A DNA stretch of 12,350 bases. Source: Pelotomaculum sp. UBA4789. GTDB lineage: Bacteria > Bacillota > Desulfotomaculia > Desulfotomaculales > Pelotomaculaceae. Shown here piece after piece: positions 5,975-12,350 of the stretch. Below the pieces are notes generated by a model, which was not told the DNA's origin, did no database searches, and saw only the letters and a list, made by a program, of their open reading frames with translations. The translations under genes were made by a program, and so were the position numbers. The stretch is taken from the NCBI GenBank assembly GCA_002402945.1, contig DHGV01000052.1:22601-34950 (forward strand), read 5' to 3'. Positions within the stretch are counted from its first letter, which is position 1. Every line of letters starts with the position of its first letter.

Positions 5975-7162
5975 TTAAAACACCACTTTTGTTTCAAATA
6001 AACTCTTTATGGTGTTTTTGTCATAGCCGAAAGAAAGAAGTATTTCTTCCGTATGCTCGCCATGTGAGGGTGGCGGCAGTTTTACCTGTGCCGGTGTCTG
6101 GCTGAATTTCAGCCCGAAAGCCGGCATTTTAATTTCTCCGTAATAAGGATGGTTGATTGATATAAAGGCCTGGTCGTGTTGCGCTTGGGGTGAGGTGACC
6201 ACATTGTTGTAGGTTTCCACCGGGCCGCAGACGATATCGTTTTCCGCCAGGATATCCAGCCATTCCCCGCTGGTTTTCTGCAAGAAAAGTTCCCCCAGTA
6301 TCCCCATCATCTCTTTCCGGTTTTTCAACCGGTTCTCATTGGTGGAAAACCGCTGGTCGTTTATCAGGTCATCGCGTGCCAGCAGCCGGCAGAGCTTGAT
6401 CCACCTCTGTTCATGGTAAGCGGCCAGCATTATATACCCATCGCTTGTCGGCACTGCTTCATTGGGTGTGGAATATGGGGCAGCGCTGCCCATTTTTTGG
6501 GGAAGCTCTCCCGAGTTCAAGTAAAATGCCAGGGACATCTGCTGGAGCATCATGGCGGAGTTGTACATGCTGACGTCAATTAACTGGCCCCGGCCGGTAT
6601 TGCCCCGGGCCAGGAGGGCGCCCAGAACGCTGAAGGCGGCCAGCATGCCCGTGACCATGTCCACTGCAGGGGTCTGGATCTTGCACGGTTCACTGTCCGG
6701 CATGCCTACAACGCTCATCAGGCCCGAGGCGCCCTGCACGATGCCGTCAAGACCGGGCTTGTTTTTCCACGGGCCGCTCTGTCCGTATGCCGAAACGGAG
6801 CAGTAAATCAGGCGGTCATTGATTTTGGATAATTCTTCGTATCCGAGCCCCAGCCGGGCCAGAACACCGGGGCGGAAATTTTCCACCAGGACGTCGCACG
6901 ACATGACCATTTTTCTGACTATCTCCAAGCCAGCGGGTTTTTTTAAATCTATGGCCATGCCTTTCTTGTTGCGGTTTAAACAGAGGTAGGAAACCGATTC
7001 TCCTTTGATAAACGGCGGGCCGAGGACACGCCCGAGGTCGCCTGACGGGGTTTCGATTTTTATCACTTCCGCACCCACGTCACCGAGGAGCATGGTGCAC
7101 ATCGGCCCGGAAGCGACGTGAGTGAAATCCAGCACCTTTATGCCCTGCAGAATTTCGTTCAT
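5975..7162 (-). CDS. Class III CoA-transferase (CaiB/BaiF family)
   Basis: This 395-residue enzyme belongs to the formyl-CoA:oxalate/carnitine CoA-transferase family, which moves CoA between carboxylic acids through an aspartyl-CoA thioester. Family hallmarks in order: LQGIKVLDFTHVASGPMCTMLLGD at the N-terminus, GAEVIKIE (30-37), NRNKKG (63-68), VENFRPGVLARLGLGY (93-108) and PGLDGIVQG, where D139 is the expected catalytic Asp. The length is normal. The racemase subfamily cannot be excluded and the substrate is unknown. Its ATG at 7162 overlaps the TGA of the ABC ATPase gene by 4 nt (ATGA), so it is translationally coupled as last gene of the permease-gntR-ATPase operon. Its end faces the iron-sulfur gene with a 35-bp gap in which I see no clear terminator. 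Confidence 0.93.
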   Translation of the reverse strand: MNEILQGIKVLDFTHVASGPMCTMLLGDVGAEVIKIETPSGDLGRVLGPPFIKGESVSYLCLNRNKKGMAIDLKKPAGLEIVRKMVMSCDVLVENFRPGVLARLGLGYEELSKINDRLIYCSVSAYGQSGPWKNKPGLDGIVQGASGLMSVVGMPDSEPCKIQTPAVDMVTGMLAAFSVLGALLARGNTGRGQLIDVSMYNSAMMLQQMSLAFYLNSGELPQKMGSAAPYSTPNEAVPTSDGYIMLAAYHEQRWIKLCRLLARDDLINDQRFSTNENRLKNRKEMMGILGELFLQKTSGEWLDILAENDIVCGPVETYNNVVTSPQAQHDQAFISINHPYYGEIKMPAFGLKFSQTPAQVKLPPPSHGEHTEEILLSFGYDKNTIKSLFETKVVF

Positions 7163-7878
7163 ATGCGCGCCTCCTTGTTTTGAATAGATTCTTTCATCCA
7201 GTCCACAAGGCTCAGGCCGTGTTTTTCCCGTATGTTTTCCACTTCCTCATAGCCCATGATCTTTCCTTCGTGCAATGAAATAACCATATCCAGCACCGGC
7301 TCAACTTCGGATACTTCATGGGTCGACATGAATACTGTCTGCTGCTGCAGGTCAAGGTAGGAAATCATGGATTTGATTATAGAGTCCCGCACCAGCGGGT
7401 CGAGTCCGGCCAGGGGTTCATCCATCAGGATTAGCGGCGCCCGGCGTGAAAGGACCAGCAAAATTTTTAACCTGCCGCGGTTTCCTTTGGAAAGATGCCT
7501 GACTTTTTTATCCGGTTCAAGCTGCATGAAGCTGAGGATTTCCCCCGCTTTTTGCACATCAAAATCAGCAAAAAGTCCTGCGTTAAAGCTGATAGTCTCT
7601 CCCACGGTAAAAAAAGGGTATAAGGCGTCCATTTCTGAAAGGTAGGCCACTTCTCCGGCGATGCGGCGATGCGCGGTTTTGCCATTAACGGTTACTGAGC
7701 CTTGGCTGGGATGGGCAAGGCCGGCGATCAGTTTCAGGATCGTGGATTTACCGCTGCCATTTGGCCCCACCAGGGCTGTTATTTTACCCTGCGGCAGGTC
7801 GAAGCTGACATTGTTTAAAGCTGCCTGACTCAGGTATTTTTTGGTCACGCCTGTAAATCTTACAATGCTGTCAGTCAT
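7159..7878 (-). CDS. ABC transporter ATP-binding protein (YtrB/EcsA-like)
   Basis: This 239-residue ATPase has Walker A GPNGSGKST (38-46), a signature of the variant form LSKGNRGRLKI, Walker B LILMDEPLAGLDP and the H-loop STHEVSE. The Q-loop Gln is replaced in VAYLSEMDALYPF, a substitution I recall from the YtrB-type ATPases that accompany GntR-type YtrA regulators. It would drive the permease encoded by the first gene of the operon. It overlaps the gntR stop by 4 nt (ATGA, 7875-7878) and the CoA-transferase start by 4 nt (7159-7162). In Bacillus, Ytr-type systems respond to cell-wall-active compounds; that link is family knowledge and has not been shown here. Confidence 0.94.
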   Translation of the reverse strand: MTDSIVRFTGVTKKYLSQAALNNVSFDLPQGKITALVGPNGSGKSTILKLIAGLAHPSQGSVTVNGKTAHRRIAGEVAYLSEMDALYPFFTVGETISFNAGLFADFDVQKAGEILSFMQLEPDKKVRHLSKGNRGRLKILLVLSRRAPLILMDEPLAGLDPLVRDSIIKSMISYLDLQQQTVFMSTHEVSEVEPVLDMVISLHEGKIMGYEEVENIREKHGLSLVDWMKESIQNKEARI

Positions 7879-8264
7879 GGTTTAACTCCTCTTTCCCCTT
7901 TAGTATTTAACAGTTCTCTGCGCACACCTTCCAGGATCTCTTCCCTGCTGAAGCCTGTTTCCTTCATGTCTTTGATAAAGCTGCCGATCTGCTCGCTTTT
8001 CAAGTCTTCCCGCAATTGGTTCAGCCGGATGTCATTTTCTGTGATAAAAGAACCCAGTCCGCGCCTGGTTTCGACAATTTCCAGACGTTCCAGTTCACCA
8101 TAAACCCTTTGTACGGTGTTTGGATTCACCCCGATATGCAGGGCCATTTCCCTTACCGACGGCAGCTTTTCCCCTGCCTCGATCTCGCCTCGGACGACCT
8201 GCCGGCAGAGGCGCTGCAGAATCTGCAGGTAGATAGGCTGGGTATTATTAAATGCTTGGCTCAT
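7875..8264 (-). CDS. GntR-family regulator, YtrA subfamily
   Basis: This short (129-residue) GntR regulator has the N-terminal winged helix at about 10-75, with PIYLQILQRLCRQVVRGEI, LPSVREMALHIGVNPNTVQRVYGELE and the wing RRGLGSFI. Only about 50 residues follow, so the large effector domain of most GntR proteins is missing; this is the YtrA type, which sits inside ABC transporter operons and represses them. GAGGTG lies 7 nt upstream of its ATG. It lies between permease (4-nt gap) and ATPase (4-nt overlap). The imperfect palindrome in the operon promoter (9093-9114) is the likely target, giving autoregulation; this is inferred. Confidence 0.93.
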   Translation of the reverse strand: MSQAFNNTQPIYLQILQRLCRQVVRGEIEAGEKLPSVREMALHIGVNPNTVQRVYGELERLEIVETRRGLGSFITENDIRLNQLREDLKSEQIGSFIKDMKETGFSREEILEGVRRELLNTKGERGVKP

Positions 8265-8268
8265 AATG

Positions 8269-9048
8269 TCACACCTCTATCTTATGGTCAATCAGCCAGG
8301 CTGACAGAGCGATTAAACCAGCGGTGAGGAGAATATAGAACAGTATTTCACCGGCAAAAAGCTGGCCGGCGATGATGTCCGGCCGTGGCGCCTGGGGTAA
8401 ATTATGCAATCCGATATTGATCAGGCCCCAGTGGGTGATCTGTTTAAAAATCATGGTTTGCTGCAGCTGGCCGAACCCAATTGTCGCTGTGGCGAAAACG
8501 GCGATGCCGGCCAGCCAGCGGAACCGGCCTAAAATGTTTCCGGCCATGGCATTAGCCACTGAGATCAGTGCAGCCCAGGCGCCGATGTAGATCCCGGCTG
8601 CGACAGTAAAAGATGCGGCGTATAAACCAGCCTCCACAACCAGGGGCAGCAGGGATGATAAATTATATCCTCCCAGCTGATCGGGGTGAGGGTTGATGTA
8701 AATCCCAAGCAGCAGCAGTCCCGCTGCTATGGCTATGATCACCAGCATCTGCAGCAGAGCGACTCCCAGTTTGGCCAACAAAAGCATCCAGGCCGGCTGG
8801 GGGCAGTGCAGCCAGAGGTGGGGCGTTACTTTCCATTCCCAGGCCAGGCTTTTCAGGATATACATGGCCGGATAAAACGGCAGGATTGCCAGGAGCATAC
8901 CTGCCGGCGCCAAAACAATGCCGATATTGTAACGGTATGACAGGTAGACCAGCCAGAGGCCTCCGATGATGAGAATGGCCACAGTCAGGAGAGCGGCATT
9001 CCGGGTCATGCGGTATTCCTTGCGCATTAGATTTAAACAGGCGTTCAT
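8269..9048 (-). CDS. ABC transporter permease subunit (hydrophobic, about six helices)
   Basis: This 259-residue protein starts with MNACLNLMRKEYRMTRNA, typical of ABC-2 permeases linked to YtrA/YtrB, and has about six hydrophobic stretches separated by short loops; it ends in LIDHKIEV. No enzymatic motif is seen. ATG at 9048 was chosen because GAGGAGG stands about 9 nt upstream; an in-frame ATG at 9102 adds 18 residues but lies upstream of the predicted -10 box, so it cannot be used from that promoter. It is the first gene of a four-gene operon and the probable membrane partner of the ATPase at 7159-7878. Substrate unknown. Confidence 0.85.
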   Translation of the reverse strand: MNACLNLMRKEYRMTRNAALLTVAILIIGGLWLVYLSYRYNIGIVLAPAGMLLAILPFYPAMYILKSLAWEWKVTPHLWLHCPQPAWMLLLAKLGVALLQMLVIIAIAAGLLLLGIYINPHPDQLGGYNLSSLLPLVVEAGLYAASFTVAAGIYIGAWAALISVANAMAGNILGRFRWLAGIAVFATATIGFGQLQQTMIFKQITHWGLINIGLHNLPQAPRPDIIAGQLFAGEILFYILLTAGLIALSAWLIDHKIEV

Positions 9049-9092
9049 TTGTTCAAGCCTCCTCAAATTATATGAAACATATGTATTAGATA

Positions 9093-9114
9093 AATAGTAC
9101 ACTATAGCACTATT
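9093..9114. promoter_or_regulatory. Imperfect palindrome, candidate YtrA-type operator
   Basis: A 22-bp near-palindrome has outer arms AATAGT/ACTATT and, on the minus strand, two ATAGTG direct repeats 8 bp apart. It fills the spacer and -10 box of the permease operon promoter, so a bound repressor would block RNA polymerase. The GntR protein of the same operon is the obvious candidate. Confidence 0.5.
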
Positions 9115-9122
9115 ACTGTCAA
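9094..9122 (-). promoter_or_regulatory. Promoter of the permease-gntR-ATPase-CoA-transferase operon
   Basis: On the minus strand a perfect TTGACA (9122-9117) is followed after exactly 17 nt by TACTAT (9099-9094). Transcription would begin near 9087, about 40 nt before the permease ATG. Near-consensus spacing and boxes make it a strong sigma-A type promoter unless repressed. Confidence 0.8.
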
Positions 9123-9155
9123 CAGCATCATGTCAGAATTTTGCAGGTATAACCA

Positions 9156-9184
9156 TTGAAAATTAATTGCCGGGATAGTAATAT
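9156..9184 (+). promoter_or_regulatory. Promoter of the yitT-family gene
   Basis: TTGAAA (9156-9161) and TAATAT (9179-9184) are separated by 17 nt, near-consensus for sigma-A. Transcription would start near 9191, giving a leader of about 77 nt that contains a terminator-like hairpin. It is back-to-back with the promoter of the minus-strand operon, only 33 bp away. Confidence 0.7.
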
Positions 9185-9218
9185 GTGGGTGGGACTGTAT
9201 TAATGGCCGAACAGAGTA

Positions 9219-9248
9219 GCTCCCCTGTTGTGGGAGCGGTTTATTTTT
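9219..9248 (+). terminator. Terminator-like hairpin in the yitT leader (possible attenuator)
   Basis: GCTCCC (9219-9224) and GGGAGC (9232-9237) form a 6-bp GC-rich stem with a 7-nt loop, followed by GGTTTATTTTT. This is the form of an intrinsic terminator, yet it lies between the predicted promoter and the start codon, with no plus-strand gene ending before it. It may be an attenuator; no known ligand-binding RNA was recognised ahead of it. Confidence 0.5.
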
Positions 9249-9267
9249 AGGCTGGATAGAGGTTAAC

Positions 9268-10167
9268 ATGTCTGAGATTGATAAGGAAACAAAGAAAACA
9301 AAAACAAGTGCGGCCGTGATGATGAAAACCGCCTTCAAATTGCTCAGGAAATTAGCCGGCATTACCATCGGCGCCGCCCTGATAGCTGTTGCCTTTAATG
9401 CCTTCGTGATCCCGTACGGGCTGCTTTCCGGCGGAATTTCCGGTCTGGCCCTGATGGGGAGTTACTTATACGGGTTTCCGGTGTACCTGGGCATATTTAT
9501 TTTAAATATCCCTATATTTCTGTGGGGGATCAAGGCGCTTGACTGGAAATTAATGCTGTACAGCATGGTTGGGACGGCGGTGGTGATCGCAGCGCTGCCG
9601 CTTTCGGCGCCCTATATCCCGGTTCCCGCAATTGATATCTTTCTGGCATCGGTATTTTCCGGCGTCGTGGGCGGAAGCGGCGGCGGCATGATTTTCAAGT
9701 TAGGCGCATCTACCGGCGGCACGGACATTGCGGCCATCATCATGAAGAAAAAGAAAAATATTTCTGTGGGGGCCACTAATTTTTACTGCAATATAGCAGT
9801 GCTGGCGCTTTCACTTTTTTTCTTTGATCTGAAAATTGCTCTGTATACGGCCATCAGCATGTGGGTGGGGGCCAGGGTAACCGATGCGGTAATTGAAGGG
9901 CTCAACCGCAACAAGTCTGTAACCATTATTTCTGAAAAAAATGATGAAATCGCAGAGCGGATCATGAATGAAATTGACAGGGGCGCAACCTTTTTGGAGG
10001 GGCACGGCGCTTATACCGGTGAACCAAAACGCCTGATTAACTGTATTGTCGGCCACTATGAGATAGCAAAGCTCAAGGAAATTGTCCTTGAGATCGACAG
10101 GGACGCCTTTATTTTTATTACAGAGACGGTTGAGGTCATGGGTAAAGGTTTTACCCGTAACAAATGA
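9268..10167 (+). CDS. YitT family membrane protein (YitT + DUF2179)
   Basis: This 299-residue protein begins with a charged cytosolic stretch (about 1-25), then about five membrane helices (roughly 29-190) with the conserved glycine-rich segments GLLSGGISGLAL, GGSGGGMIF and GASTGGTDI of the YitT family. The C-terminal soluble domain (about 210-293, including TGEPKRLINCIV and FIFITETVEVMGKGF) is DUF2179, a small regulatory fold. Length and architecture are normal for the family, whose function is not established. The ATG at 9268 has GAGG about 6 nt upstream. It is a single-gene unit with its own promoter, a leader hairpin and a strong terminator. Confidence 0.93.
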   Translation: MSEIDKETKKTKTSAAVMMKTAFKLLRKLAGITIGAALIAVAFNAFVIPYGLLSGGISGLALMGSYLYGFPVYLGIFILNIPIFLWGIKALDWKLMLYSMVGTAVVIAALPLSAPYIPVPAIDIFLASVFSGVVGGSGGGMIFKLGASTGGTDIAAIIMKKKKNISVGATNFYCNIAVLALSLFFFDLKIALYTAISMWVGARVTDAVIEGLNRNKSVTIISEKNDEIAERIMNEIDRGATFLEGHGAYTGEPKRLINCIVGHYEIAKLKEIVLEIDRDAFIFITETVEVMGKGFTRNK

Positions 10168-10171
10168 GTCA

Positions 10172-10207
10172 AAAGGCGAGCAAGGGGAGGTCCCCTGGCT
10201 CGCCTTT
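10172..10207 (+). terminator. Intrinsic terminator after the yitT-family gene
   Basis: AAAGGCGAGC (10172-10181) pairs with GCTCGCCTTT (10198-10207), and an inner AGGGGA/TCCCCT pairing continues the stem, giving a very stable hairpin 4 nt after the stop. The A- and T-ended arms could serve both strands, so it may also stop transcription of the convergent CBS gene. Confidence 0.85.
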
Positions 10208-10267
10208 AATAATCCGCACAGTGCAGCAAGATCCTTTATTTAGCTATTGAAGAAGAATGACCTGCTT

Positions 10268-10729
10268 TTAGCTTGTTTTTGCCTTGCTGGCCATTGTTTT
10301 AATGATGTCAGCGCGGCTGATAATGCCAATAATTATGTCATTTTCAACTACCGGCACCCGCTTGATGCCGTGTTTAACCATCAACTCTGCCACGTGTTCT
10401 ATTTCAGCATCGCCGTTAACAGTGATCAATTCCTTGGTCATAATTTCGGATGTGACGGTGGCGGCCAGCTTTTTGAAGTCATTCCGGTACCTGTCTATGC
10501 CTTCTATGTAGATAAAAGCGCCAAGGATGCTCAGGAAAGCCGGGGCCCTGGGGTTCGTATCCTGGTGCAGCAGGTCCCCTTCAGTAACCATGCCCACGAT
10601 TTTCCCTTCCTTGTTCACCACAGGCGCGCCTGAAATGTTGTTTTCTGTTAAGATCCTGGCCGTCTCTTCAATGGATGAATCCTCCTGAATAATGATCACA
10701 TATTTATTCATGATATCCCTTGCTAACAT
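10268..10729 (-). CDS. CBS domain-pair protein
   Basis: This 153-residue protein consists almost entirely of two CBS domains (about 1-60 and 85-150), a fold that binds adenosyl nucleotides and usually senses energy state. Typical motifs: ARDIMNKYVI, NNISGAPVVNKEGKIVGMVTEGDLL, then SEIMTKELITV and HGIKRVPVVENDIIIGIISRADII. No catalytic domain is attached. ATG at 10729 was chosen because GAGGTG sits 6 nt upstream; an in-frame GTG at 10738 would overlap that site. It lies 37 nt downstream of the TSUP permease gene on the same strand with no terminator between, so they are probably co-transcribed; whether it regulates that permease is a guess. Confidence 0.92.
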   Translation of the reverse strand: MLARDIMNKYVIIIQEDSSIEETARILTENNISGAPVVNKEGKIVGMVTEGDLLHQDTNPRAPAFLSILGAFIYIEGIDRYRNDFKKLAATVTSEIMTKELITVNGDAEIEHVAELMVKHGIKRVPVVENDIIIGIISRADIIKTMASKAKTS

Positions 10730-10766
10730 GCGGCTCACCTCTTTTTTAGTTTATATTAATGCAGTG

Positions 10767-11525
10767 CTATTTCTCTGTTTTGGGAGCAGACGCCCTTAAA
10801 TATCGTATCCCTGTCCATACCAGTACCGCGGCAAAGATTATCCGCAGGGTGTCTTCCGAGATGAAGTGGGCCAGGCTGCCGCCGAGGAAAGTGCCGATGA
10901 GAATGCCTGGGATCAGCCCAACCAGTACTCGGGTGTCTACATTTCCCAGCCGCCAGTGGGTATGTGCTCCCACCCCCCCGGAAGGGACCATGGCAAGGAG
11001 AGAACTGCCCTGGGCGGTGTGCTGGGTAAACCCAGCCAGCAGGACCATTGCCGGTACCATGATTGTGCCTCCGCCGACTCCCATCATGCCGGAAAGAAAG
11101 CCGGTAATAACACCGGTCAGCATGAGAACAATTACTTTAATCCACATCTGCACCTCAGCTGCCCCGGCATTTGAGAGCAAGTATGGTTTCATCAGCAGGA
11201 GGATGGTAATCAGGATCATAAATATGCCGAAGTACTTCTTTAATTTCCACTCGGGAAGGGCGCTGGCATAACGCGCGCCGGCCCTGGCGGTAAATATCGC
11301 AGTTGACGCCAGCAGCACCGAAGCCATGATATCTACATTGCCCCTCAGGGCGTAGGTGACTGCCCCCATGATCCCGGTAAACACCAGCCCCACCAGGCTT
11401 GTGCCGTGGGCTTTTAACTGCGGGAGTTTTAAGATCCCATCCATCAGCGGGACCATGATCACACCGCCGCCTAAACCGACAAGCCCGCCGAACGACCCAG
11501 CAAAAAATCCAATCAGGAAACTCAT
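10767..11525 (-). CDS. TSUP family anion permease (TauE/SafE)
   Basis: This 252-residue membrane protein belongs to the TauE/SafE (TSUP) family, whose members move sulfite, sulfonates or other organic anions across the cytoplasmic membrane. The family's internal duplication is clear: GLVGLGGGVIMVP (14-26) and GMMGVGGGTIMVP (146-158), each followed by a conserved GTS/GSS segment (HGTSL at 40-44; TAQGSSL near 168). About seven or eight helices are expected, and the length is normal. GGAGG is about 10 nt upstream of the ATG. It has its own promoter (11570-11599) and leads into the CBS-pair gene. The actual substrate cannot be read from sequence. Confidence 0.93.
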   Translation of the reverse strand: MSFLIGFFAGSFGGLVGLGGGVIMVPLMDGILKLPQLKAHGTSLVGLVFTGIMGAVTYALRGNVDIMASVLLASTAIFTARAGARYASALPEWKLKKYFGIFMILITILLLMKPYLLSNAGAAEVQMWIKVIVLMLTGVITGFLSGMMGVGGGTIMVPAMVLLAGFTQHTAQGSSLLAMVPSGGVGAHTHWRLGNVDTRVLVGLIPGILIGTFLGGSLAHFISEDTLRIIFAAVLVWTGIRYLRASAPKTEK

Positions 11526-11569
11526 CTGTTAAATTCCTCCGGAAACCAGGAACGCATTACAAATTAATA

Positions 11570-11599
11570 ATTATATTAAATATTATAACATACAGTCAA
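11570..11599 (-). promoter_or_regulatory. Promoter of the TSUP-CBS operon
   Basis: On the minus strand TTGACT (11599-11594) and TATAAT (11575-11570) are separated by 18 nt in an AT-rich gap between the thioesterase stop and the TSUP start. The -10 box is perfect and the -35 differs at one base. Confidence 0.7.
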
Positions 11600-11611
11600 T
11601 CCCGGCTATCC

Positions 11612-12064
11612 TTATATATTATTAAATTTTTCCTGCAGTTTTGCCCAGGTTTCCGGGTGCTTTTTTCTCAAGTCGAAAGGCTTGCCGTTATCGCTCACAA
11701 AAGCGTGTGCGGTCCGTCCCTCGGCAACCAACTGTCTGCTGCCGGCGCTGGTAATAATGTAGTCGAACACCATGCCCGTGCGCCCTGGAGGGGAGAGTGT
11801 CGTGTCTATGATATATCTTTCTTCCAGGCGCAATGACTTGCGGTAGCGGCAGGTAGCTTCGAGCACTACCACAACGATGCCCCGGTCATGGAAAAACTGA
11901 TAATAGGGTATGCCTATTTGTTTCAGCAGGGCTACCCGCCCGTCTGTAAACAGGTCAAAATATTTAGCGTAGTATAAAATCCCAGCGGCGTCGCAGTCGC
12001 CCCAGCGGACCTCAAGTTCCTGACGGTTGGTAATGCCGACGGCGCTGTCGCGTTTATCTTCCAA
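11612..12064 (-). CDS. Acyl-CoA thioesterase, hotdog fold (4-hydroxybenzoyl-CoA thioesterase/YbgC-like)
   Basis: This 150-residue protein is a single hotdog domain that would hydrolyse an acyl-CoA to free acid and CoA in the cytoplasm. The active-site stretch RWGDCDAAGILYYAKYF (20-36) closely resembles the GDCDPAGI segment of Pseudomonas 4-hydroxybenzoyl-CoA thioesterase, and D25 matches its catalytic Asp17. Later conserved parts: LEATCRYRKSLRLEERYIIDT and AEGRTAHAFVS. The TTG at 12064 was chosen because GAGGTG is 6 nt upstream; an in-frame GTG at 12073 lies within that ribosome site. It is followed by the separately promoted TSUP gene. The substrate could be aromatic or short-chain; nothing nearby decides. 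Upstream, 12065-12214 holds no gene that I can see. Confidence 0.92.
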   Translation of the reverse strand: MEDKRDSAVGITNRQELEVRWGDCDAAGILYYAKYFDLFTDGRVALLKQIGIPYYQFFHDRGIVVVVLEATCRYRKSLRLEERYIIDTTLSPPGRTGMVFDYIITSAGSRQLVAEGRTAHAFVSDNGKPFDLRKKHPETWAKLQEKFNNI

Positions 12065-12214
12065 AATAATCACCTCTTGCAGATAAGTGTTTCATCTCAT
12101 TGTATTATTCTGCCACAAAAAAAGCCGGTGCACAACCATAATTGAATTAAGCGGTCCAACAGGATGGCTTGATTTAGGCTTTGGGATCACCAAGGGGCCG
12201 TTACCGGCGCCGCA

Positions 12215-12316
12215 TTATTGTTATCGTAATGTGTAACCAGACAGTGGAAAGGGGACACATCCGATGTTATTGTTATCGTAATGTGTAACCAGACAGTGGA
12301 AAGGGGACACATCCGA
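12215..12316. repeat. 52-bp tandem repeat, two copies
   Basis: A unit beginning TTATTGTTATCGTAATG and ending GGGGACACATCCGA occurs at 12215-12264 and again at 12267-12316, identical over 50 bp, with TG between the copies. It has no coding frame of note. The perfect identity suggests recent duplication or a mobile repeat end. Confidence 0.9.
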
Positions 12317-12347
12317 GTTCAGGATATGTCCCCAAATATATGTCCCC
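12303..12347. repeat. GGGGACA/TGTCCCC hairpin and direct repeat (REP-like or element end)
   Basis: GGGGACACATCC (12303-12314) pairs with GGATATGTCCCC (12322-12333) at 11 of 12 positions around a 7-nt loop. ATATGTCCCC then recurs at 12338-12347, 14 bp on. Such GGGGAC palindromes resemble the ends of IS200-like or RAYT-associated elements in clostridia; the window ends before any transposase could be seen. Confidence 0.6.
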
Positions 12348-12350
12348 AAA

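Noticed and set aside
9102..9368. An 88-codon minus-strand open frame across the divergent promoter region
   Set aside because: It covers both predicted promoters and the start of the yitT-family gene, and shows no recognisable domain.
12215..12316. Start of a CRISPR array
   Set aside because: The 50-bp units follow each other with only 2 bp between them, so there are no spacers, and no cas gene is seen.

Overview
The window looks like a piece of a chromosome, or a metagenome-assembled contig, from an anaerobic Bacillota of the Clostridia (Peptococcaceae/Desulfotomaculales-like). The grounds are strong AGGAGG-type ribosome sites with many GTG and TTG starts, TTGACA/TATAAT-type promoters, a YtrA-type GntR regulator, a YitT protein, short dispersed hairpin repeats between genes, and the mercury-methylation pair hgcAB. 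The species call is inference; no rRNA or other phylogenetic marker is present.

Layout. (1) 1-2530, plus strand: the 3' part of an ABC ATPase gene, its ABC-2 permease, a double-hairpin repeat, and a TetR regulator; together an efflux-type exporter. (2) 2535-3942, minus strand: hgcB and hgcA, encoding the membrane corrinoid protein and ferredoxin that turn Hg(II) into methylmercury. They have a leader of about 155 nt with a palindromic operator candidate and a 20-codon upstream ORF. (3) 4246-5939, plus strand: a fumarate reductase/succinate dehydrogenase flavoprotein gene that has lost its 5' third (the FAD-binding part), followed by an iron-sulfur subunit gene that keeps its [2Fe-2S] and [4Fe-4S] ligands but has lost all three [3Fe-4S] ligands. 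(4) 5975-9048, minus strand: a four-gene operon of ABC permease, YtrA-like GntR repressor, ABC ATPase and a class III CoA-transferase; the last three are joined by two 4-nt ATGA overlaps. Its promoter carries an imperfect palindrome. (5) 9156-10207, plus strand: a YitT-family membrane protein with its own promoter, a terminator-like hairpin in the leader and a strong terminator after the gene. (6) 10268-12064, minus strand: a CBS-pair protein downstream of a TSUP (TauE/SafE) anion permease, then a hotdog-fold acyl-CoA thioesterase. (7) 12215-12350: a 52-bp tandem repeat ending in GGGGACA/TGTCCCC inverted and direct repeats.

The centre of interest is hgcAB. It lies divergently beside a flavoprotein gene whose N-terminal coding part is missing, so a rearrangement (or assembly join) probably occurred at about 4231-4246. 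hgcB ends 4 bp from the convergent tetR. HgcA has an unusual cysteine-rich N-terminus (C-x-C-x4-CC) and HgcB ends in three consecutive cysteines, so both ends of the pair carry possible Hg(II)-binding thiols. No ArsR regulator gene is visible next to the pair.
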